From positions 1 to 24,060 of the IMG/VR virus record IMGVR_UViG_3300033388_001959: a DNA stretch of 24,060 nucleotides; one strand, given 5' to 3'. The position numbers and the translations under genes were made by a program. The stretch is from a virus. Positions 19,930 through 24,060 of this stretch are shown here, in pieces. How positions within the stretch are numbered: the stretch's first letter is position 1; each line of letters starts with the position of its first letter. The notes below the pieces were generated by a model that was given only the letters and a program-made list of their open reading frames with translations, had not been told where the DNA came from and did not search any database.

Positions 19930-20232
19930 ATGAAAAAGCTTCTCTCTCTCGCCTTTGCCTTGCTGATTTGCGGCGCTGCCTACATGGTCGCCGACACGAC
20001 CTTCTCGTGGTCGAACGGCAACCAGACCGGCACGCTGACCTATGTCGGCCTTGGCCTGTCTGCTCCCGTCATCACTGGCGCGATCACCGTCGACGACGTG
20101 ACTGCCGAAGGCGCCGTAACGCCAGCCGCCACCAACGCCCCGGCATTGGTTAGCTCTGTCGATGCCGTCTATGTGAACGTGACAATCGGCGGCGAGGTCT
20201 ACGTCTTGACCGCCTACCAGCTCGACGACTAG
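19930..20232 (+). CDS. Small exported-type protein with signal peptide (100 aa)
   Basis: Starts at ATG 19930 with GAAAGGG upstream. Residues 1-21 look like a Sec signal: KK, hydrophobic LLSLAFALLICGAAYMVA, then DTT; the cleavage site is not an ideal AxA. The mature part (about 79 residues) is Thr/Ala/Val-rich and beta-looking (TGTLTYVGLGLSAPVITGAI, YVNVTIGGEVYVLTAYQLDD). It has no recognised family. Position between decoration and connector genes suggests a virion role, but the leader argues for export through the host membrane or membrane anchoring. No Cys suited to a lipobox is seen. Confidence 0.65.
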   Translation: MKKLLSLAFALLICGAAYMVADTTFSWSNGNQTGTLTYVGLGLSAPVITGAITVDDVTAEGAVTPAATNAPALVSSVDAVYVNVTIGGEVYVLTAYQLDD

Positions 20233-20259
20233 ATTCTCCTGTAGCCTCCCACCAGGCTA

Positions 20260-20297
20260 GGGGCCGCCGTCTCCTCCCGGCGGCGGCCCCGTTTTTT
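20260..20297 (+). terminator. Intrinsic terminator within the head module
   Basis: Stem GGGGCCGCCG (20260-20269) with CGGCGGCCCC (20281-20290), an 11-base loop, then GTTTTTT (20291-20297). It is the best-formed terminator in this half of the window and sits between two signal-peptide genes. Genes to the right would need read-through or another promoter. Another GAAAGGG ribosome site follows at once. Confidence 0.82.
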
Positions 20298-20311
20298 GAA
20301 AGGGCCGACCG

Positions 20312-20686
20312 ATGAAGCAGATCGCATTCATAATCCTGATCACCATCTTGATGCTTGGCGGCATAGGGTTCGCCCTCGCCGACGAGACCATCACCATGAC
20401 CGGCGGCTCCGGCGGCCGGACTGTCAGCATCACAACGAACGCCAACGTGATCGCCATCTCCCCGCCCGCGCGTCTCGTGTCCATCAGCAACGCAGGGAGC
20501 GGTGTTGTCTATGTCGCCATCCGTGTAAACGGTACGGAGTTTGCCGCCATGGTGGCCAGCACCAACGCCACCCCCGTCGCTGCCTCGGCCGTGTATGAGT
20601 TCGTAGGAGGCGCCCCCATTGACTCCATCGTTTTACAATCGGCAGCAGATACAACCAACGCAGTCAGCATAGGGGCGCAACGATGA
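20312..20686 (+). CDS. Exported-type protein with signal peptide (124 aa)
   Basis: Starts at ATG 20312 with GAAAGGG nine bases upstream. The N-terminus KQIAFIILITILMLGGIGFA followed by LADE is a good signal peptide with cleavage after FALA (Ala-x-Ala). The mature part contains ITMTGGSGGRTVSITTNANV, SPPARLVSISNAGSGVVYVA and IDSIVLQSAADTTNAVSIGA, a beta-rich region that could be a small beta-sandwich or head fibre. The product ends at TGA overlapping the next ATG. No named family. It may be expressed with its neighbour at 20683. Confidence 0.65.
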   Translation: MKQIAFIILITILMLGGIGFALADETITMTGGSGGRTVSITTNANVIAISPPARLVSISNAGSGVVYVAIRVNGTEFAAMVASTNATPVAASAVYEFVGGAPIDSIVLQSAADTTNAVSIGAQR

Positions 20687-21534
20687 AGAGGACTCTCGTA
20701 TTGGTGATGTGCGCAATGGTCGCGGCGAGTGTTAGCGCCAGCGGATACCGGGCAGGCACTCCGGCGAATGTGAACATCGTCGGCCCTATCTCTGCCGGCG
20801 GGAACCTAGACGTCGAGATAAACGACCAGCACACGCGGACAGGCGACATCTTCTTCTCCCAACGGATCGGCACCAACCTATCTCTTCAAGCCGAGGCAGC
20901 GCTTGACGCGTGGGAAATTACGATGCCAACCGGCCACGGGATTCTCGTTGGCGAGCAGTTGGTTATGTTCGACGCCGTGGCCGGCCGTCTATACATAGGC
21001 AACGCCTTGACGACCAACGCCAACACCGTCACGCTGGACACTCCGATCAATCATACCTACCCCGTGGCATCGAGCGCGGTAGTGCGTAGCACCAAGGAGA
21101 TGAACGTGGATGGGTCGTCGAACAGGCAGACCTTCTCCATCGAGCCGCCGATCGATATCGAGATAGATGTGACGCGGATTATGTTCCAGATCATCTGTGA
21201 GGATCCGCCTGCTTTCGATGACTTCGGGGATATCGAGGACGGGCTGGTACGCGGGGTCGTGTTGCGTGTTGTCAACGGCATCAACGTAAACTACTTCAAC
21301 GTGAAGACGAACGGCGAGCTGGTGAATCTGATGTTTGATGTGTCCTTCTATGACCAGACCGGTCCACAGGGCGTCAACGGGATCGGCGGCCGGCTTACCT
21401 ACGGCGGTCGGTCGAAGCACGGCGCTGTCATTAGGTTGGGCGAGGGCGATACGCTCGAGGCTATTGTGCAGGACGACCTCACGACCCAGACGCAGTTTAG
21501 AATGATGGCCACGTTCCACGAAGTATCACCATAG
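20683..21534 (+). CDS. Conserved virion structural-type protein with signal peptide (283 aa)
   Basis: Starts at ATG 20683 (ATGA overlap). Residues 1-20 (MKRTLVLVMCAMVAASVSAS) form a signal peptide with a VSA cleavage site. The C-terminal domain (about 150-283) reads IDVTRIMFQIICEDPPAFDD, DGLVRGVVLRVVNGINVNYF, VKTNGELVNLMFDVSFYDQ, GGRLTYGGRSKHGAVIRL and DTLEAIVQDDLTTQTQFRMM. This 'NGxxxR...NxKTNGxxxxxxxDVxY...RLxxxDxLEVIVQDDLT' arrangement is one I recognise from structural proteins of many environmental phages, probably a beta-sandwich. A virion role is likely; the leader peptide is unexpected. Confidence 0.7.
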   Translation: MKRTLVLVMCAMVAASVSASGYRAGTPANVNIVGPISAGGNLDVEINDQHTRTGDIFFSQRIGTNLSLQAEAALDAWEITMPTGHGILVGEQLVMFDAVAGRLYIGNALTTNANTVTLDTPINHTYPVASSAVVRSTKEMNVDGSSNRQTFSIEPPIDIEIDVTRIMFQIICEDPPAFDDFGDIEDGLVRGVVLRVVNGINVNYFNVKTNGELVNLMFDVSFYDQTGPQGVNGIGGRLTYGGRSKHGAVIRLGEGDTLEAIVQDDLTTQTQFRMMATFHEVSP

Positions 21535-21545
21535 AGGAGAATCCA

Positions 21546-21776
21546 ATGGTATCACGCAGACAGAACAGCAAGCAGATCAGCAGGCCCCCGCAGCATAAGG
21601 CAGTCCAGGCGCCGGCAGTGGCGAAGGTTGCCGCCCCGGTCAAGAAGCAGACCGTCCTCGACGTGAAGGCAGTCGGCTCTGTCCGCGTGCTTCATGATGG
21701 CCGCGCCATTGTCTCGGTCGATGGCGACACTGAGACGATCTCCGCAAGCAAGGTTCAGATCACCATCGAGGATTAA
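21546..21776 (+). CDS. Small hypothetical protein (76 aa)
   Basis: Starts at ATG 21546 with GAGGAGA upstream and ends three bases before the next start. The first half is basic and Pro/Gln-rich (SRRQNSKQISRPPQHKAVQA), likely disordered; the second half, VRVLHDGRAIVSVDGDTETI, forms alternating strands. No family is recognised. Its position between a structural protein and the head-tail connector suggests a minor virion component. Confidence 0.6.
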   Translation: MVSRRQNSKQISRPPQHKAVQAPAVAKVAAPVKKQTVLDVKAVGSVRVLHDGRAIVSVDGDTETISASKVQITIED

Positions 21777-21779
21777 CCC

Positions 21780-22619
21780 ATGGCCGACCTAGTCACAACC
21801 GGAGCGGCGAAGACCTTCATCGGGATTGCTGAAAGCTGCGAGACTCCACAGCTCAAGAAGCTGATCGGCTATGTGTCGGACGCCGTCGAGAAGTACCTCG
21901 GCCGGACACTGGCGCTGACCGAGTACCGCGAATGGGTAGACGGCAGCGACGCGGCATATCAGCGGCTCAACAACTGGCCCGTCACGCGACTCTATCAGGT
22001 GGCCAGCGGATCGCAGAACCTCGGGCGGCTGACGTACTCCGGCAGCTCGCCGGAAGCGTTCGCCTCGAGCGATGGCACCACGCTGACGCTTGTCGATTCG
22101 TCAGCCCACGACATCACGCTGGCCAGCGCTGCAACCGGCACGGCGCTGGTCGCGGCGGTTGGTGCGATCACTGGCTGGACGCTGTCGCTCTATACCCCCG
22201 ACCTCGGCGGCTACGATACGCGCAAGCTGCGGCCATTCAGCGACTACGCAAACGACGGCAACAGCATCGACCTCGAGCTACCCGAGGATACCATCTACGG
22301 CGCCCGCGTCTCGGAGAATAGCGAGTGGCTGATCGAGGGCGGCTTCCCTGGTGGCGCATCGAACATCTTCATCTGGTACAAGGCTGGATACTCAACGATC
22401 CCCGAGGGGCTGCAGTGGGCTGTCCTGCAGATTGTGCGGGATGCCTACTACTCCAGCAAGGCAGGCCGCGACGTCACCAAGGAAAGCGAGAAGCTTGGGG
22501 ATTACAGCTATAAGAGCAGCACCGGCGGCAACTCGGCAGAGGGCGGCTATAGCCTCGCCGACATCGTCGGCAGCTACGGGCAGCAGTTGTCGCCCTACAA
22601 GCGAGGGGAGTTTGCCTGA
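21780..22619 (+). CDS. Head-tail connector protein (gp6-like adaptor)
   Basis: A 279-residue protein starting at ATG 21780. The N-terminal helix set (TFIGIAESCETPQLKKLIGY and VSDAVEKYLGRTLALTEYRE) followed by WVDGSDAAYQRLNNWPVTRL matches the head-tail connector/adaptor type, which binds under the portal. The middle is beta-rich and the C-terminal helical part WAVLQIVRDAYYSSKAGRDV and KLGDYSYKSS is usual for this family. It is longer than the minimal gp6 type, which is common in phages with an inserted beta domain. The stop shares a base with the next ATG (TGATG). Confidence 0.82.
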   Translation: MADLVTTGAAKTFIGIAESCETPQLKKLIGYVSDAVEKYLGRTLALTEYREWVDGSDAAYQRLNNWPVTRLYQVASGSQNLGRLTYSGSSPEAFASSDGTTLTLVDSSAHDITLASAATGTALVAAVGAITGWTLSLYTPDLGGYDTRKLRPFSDYANDGNSIDLELPEDTIYGARVSENSEWLIEGGFPGGASNIFIWYKAGYSTIPEGLQWAVLQIVRDAYYSSKAGRDVTKESEKLGDYSYKSSTGGNSAEGGYSLADIVGSYGQQLSPYKRGEFA

Positions 22620-22978
22620 TGGATGTCTCGGGAATGCTTAACACCACATGCACCGTGAGCACGCTCACGGCCGCGCAGGACGCGATAGGCGGCACGGAGG
22701 AATCCTATGTCGCCCGCTTGTCTGACGTGCGCTGTCGCGTGCGCGCGCTTACAGGGAACGAAGTTCCGGCATTGGGAACCGATCGCCAGAACAGCACGCA
22801 CCGGATCTACATGGTGCCGACCGCCGACACGCTGGCCAGCACCGACAAGGACCGCATCACCTCGAAGAGCGGGCGCGTCTACGACGTGACCTTCGTCAAC
22901 GATGTGGACGACCACGGCTTCACCGACGGAGGCGCAGGCGGTGGCCTGCTGCAGATCGACGCGGAGGTTCGTTTGTAA
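22619..22978 (+). CDS. Head-tail joining protein (head closure, gp16/gp7-like)
   Basis: A 119-residue protein starting at ATG 22619 (TGATG). It shows the family's beta pattern: TCTVSTLTAAQDAIGGTEES, DVRCRVRALTGNEV, RIYMVPTADTLASTDKDRIT and GRVYDVTFVNDVDDHG. Such proteins (PF05521-type) close the connector and prepare tail docking. Its position between connector and gp10-like gene matches the usual order in siphophages. Confidence 0.78.
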   Translation: MDVSGMLNTTCTVSTLTAAQDAIGGTEESYVARLSDVRCRVRALTGNEVPALGTDRQNSTHRIYMVPTADTLASTDKDRITSKSGRVYDVTFVNDVDDHGFTDGGAGGGLLQIDAEVRL

Positions 22979-23442
22979 TGGCTGCTGCTAGAGATTCAAA
23001 AGGCCGGTTCGTAAAGGGAAGCGGAAGCGGTAGGGGGAATGTTGTGAATTGGCGCGGCGGAGCACTGGCAGCAAAGGTGCGCCAGCGTGTCGGCATGCGA
23101 GTTGTTCTTGCGGCAGAGATGCTGGCCAGCGACATTCGCGGAGCCTTCCCCGCGTCTGGCGCGGCAGGGACAAGCAGTGGCGGTGGCGACAAGGACAACC
23201 CGAGCGACCCCGGCGGCATCCCTCACGTTCAGACCGCGCACCTGAAGCGGAACATAGGGGTGGAGCGAAAGAGCGAGACGGTCGCGCGAGTCGGTACTGG
23301 TATCGGCAACCGTAGCAGTGTGGGGTACGCCGTCCACCTTGAATACGGGACGCGCAGCATGGCCGCGCGTCCGTACTTTCGTCCGGGGCTGAAACGCAAC
23401 AAGCGCAAGTTCGGCACAATCATAGGAGGCAAGGTTATATGA
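22978..23442 (+). CDS. HK97 gp10-like tail-joining protein
   Basis: A 154-residue protein starting at ATG 22978 (TAATG overlap). The N-terminus is basic (AARDSKGRFVKGSGSGRGN). The diagnostic end is VGYAVHLEYGTRSMAARPYF, with RPGLKRNKRKF, the hallmark 'Y-x-EYGTxxMxARPFxxP' of HK97 gp10/PF04883 proteins. They belong to the neck or tail completion machinery. The Gly/Ser-rich stretch around 60-70 (SGAAGTSSGGGDKDN) is a disordered insertion. Confidence 0.85.
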   Translation: MAAARDSKGRFVKGSGSGRGNVVNWRGGALAAKVRQRVGMRVVLAAEMLASDIRGAFPASGAAGTSSGGGDKDNPSDPGGIPHVQTAHLKRNIGVERKSETVARVGTGIGNRSSVGYAVHLEYGTRSMAARPYFRPGLKRNKRKFGTIIGGKVI

Positions 23443-23870
23443 GCGCAACCCAAGCAGTCCTCGCCGCAATCGTGACGCGGTACAAAAGCACAGCAGGCGA
23501 CGCGATCCGAGCGGCTGGATGTACGGGCCTATACTTCGGCAGGGCGCCGCAGGAGGCTGTCTATCCGTTCATCGTGATGAATGTCCCGGCGTCCGAGTCG
23601 GTGCCGACAATCGGGCAAGGCTCAAGCAGTGGCGCGATCTATGACGACATCGACATCAACGTCGGCGCCTTCGACGATAAGCGCACGCCGTCCCGAGGGT
23701 TGTCGATCATGAGCGCATGGGGCGCGGCATTCAATTTTGTGACGCTTTCCCTCGCCTCGCCCTACAAACAAATCGAGGGGCACAAGGTAACCGACCTGAT
23801 CCCCGTAGAAGAGCCAGACCAAAAAGGCTGGCATTGTGTGACGACGTTCGTCTATAATGTGGCCGAGTAA
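23439..23870 (+). CDS. Tail terminator-like protein (DUF3168-type)
   Basis: A 143-residue protein starting at ATG 23439 (overlapping the preceding stop). FGRAPQEAVYPFIVMNVPAS, IYDDIDINVGAFDDKRTPSR and the C-terminal TTFVYNVAE resemble tail completion proteins, which form the ring ending tail-tube growth. Placement between the gp10-like protein and the tail tube gene is the standard one. Sequence similarity is modest, so position carries much of the assignment. Confidence 0.72.
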   Translation: MSATQAVLAAIVTRYKSTAGDAIRAAGCTGLYFGRAPQEAVYPFIVMNVPASESVPTIGQGSSSGAIYDDIDINVGAFDDKRTPSRGLSIMSAWGAAFNFVTLSLASPYKQIEGHKVTDLIPVEEPDQKGWHCVTTFVYNVAE

Positions 23871-23897
23871 AGGTCACGCAGAAACAAGGAGCAGAAA

Positions 23898-24060
23898 ATG
23901 GCAATGAGTCAAAAAGCGATCAGCGGATTCGGCGGGACTGTCACCGTCGGGACTTCCGGTGTAGAGGTGGTAGAGTTCAATGCCACGATCAATTCCGAGA
24001 ACTACGACAGCACGCACCTCGGCAGCTCCGGCTTCCGCGAACGCAAGTTCTTGATCCAGG
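23898..24060 (+). CDS. Major tail tube protein, N-terminal fragment (3' end outside window)
   Basis: Starts at ATG 23898 with AAGGAG six bases upstream and runs off the window after 54 codons. The product begins MAMSQKAISGFGGTVTVGTS and continues GVEVVEFNATINSENYDSTH. The 'G...VxVGGxxVxEF(x)ATIxxExxDSTHLGSSG(F/W)xE' pattern is that of phage tail tube monomers. Together with the tail terminator upstream, it indicates a long non-contractile or contractile tail; which cannot be decided here. Confidence 0.72.
   Translation, partial: MAMSQKAISGFGGTVTVGTSGVEVVEFNATINSENYDSTHLGSSGFRERKFLIQ

Noticed and set aside
1-24060. CRISPR array, insertion sequence or integrase/attachment site
   Set aside because: No regularly spaced repeats, no transposase or recombinase motif and no terminal inverted repeats were seen.

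Overview
The window is a contiguous segment of a tailed double-stranded DNA phage (or prophage) with an HK97-type head and a tail-tube gene, most likely a siphovirus of a Gram-negative host. The evidence is a near-complete late-module order (terminase small and large subunits, portal-MuF fusion, prohead protease, HK97-fold capsid, head-tail joining proteins, tail terminator, tail tube), strong Shine-Dalgarno sites, sigma70-like promoters and three proteins with Sec-type signal peptides. The DNA is GC-rich except for one AT-rich control region at about 7745-8215. No integrase, lysis genes or host genes are visible.

Layout. (1) 1-4243, plus strand, early/replication: the tail of a DEAD/DEAH helicase, a small conserved protein, a primase-polymerase fused to a helicase-like domain, then a chain of genes joined by ATGA overlaps (45-aa basic protein, Cys-rich/DUF4406 fusion, 40-aa zinc ribbon, RusA-like resolvase). 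It ends at an intrinsic terminator at 4265-4296. (2) 4315-7712, minus strand, converging on that terminator: a translationally coupled operon with a cytosine-C5 DNA methyltransferase, two 34-aa membrane microproteins, Cys-rich and zinc-ribbon miniproteins and several unknowns. It is bracketed by two paralogous ribbon-helix-helix/AT-hook-like small proteins. (3) About 7713-8215: an AT-rich divergent control region with promoter-like sequences on both strands and repeated TTCAAGG motifs. (4) 8216-13665, plus strand: a terminase small subunit with no visible N-terminus, a SAM methyltransferase wedged before the large terminase, two glycosyltransferases, and small unknowns. (5) 13675-13770: a tRNA-like element with a canonical acceptor/T-arm half and an abnormal middle. 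(6) 13827-24060: portal-MuF, a Rossmann-type protein, protease-scaffold, capsid, a decoration-like protein, three consecutive signal-peptide proteins, head-tail connectors and the start of the tail tube gene.

How the genes work together: region 1 copies and resolves phage DNA. Region 2 probably protects DNA by methylation and supplies host-takeover or regulatory miniproteins. The AT-rich region probably switches between the minus operon and late transcription, perhaps through the two small DNA-binding proteins. Regions 4-6 build and fill the head. The most unusual points are the tRNA-like element, the terminase small-subunit 5' end, the paired RHH/AT-hook paralogues with the iteron-bearing control region, and the three exported-type proteins in the head module.
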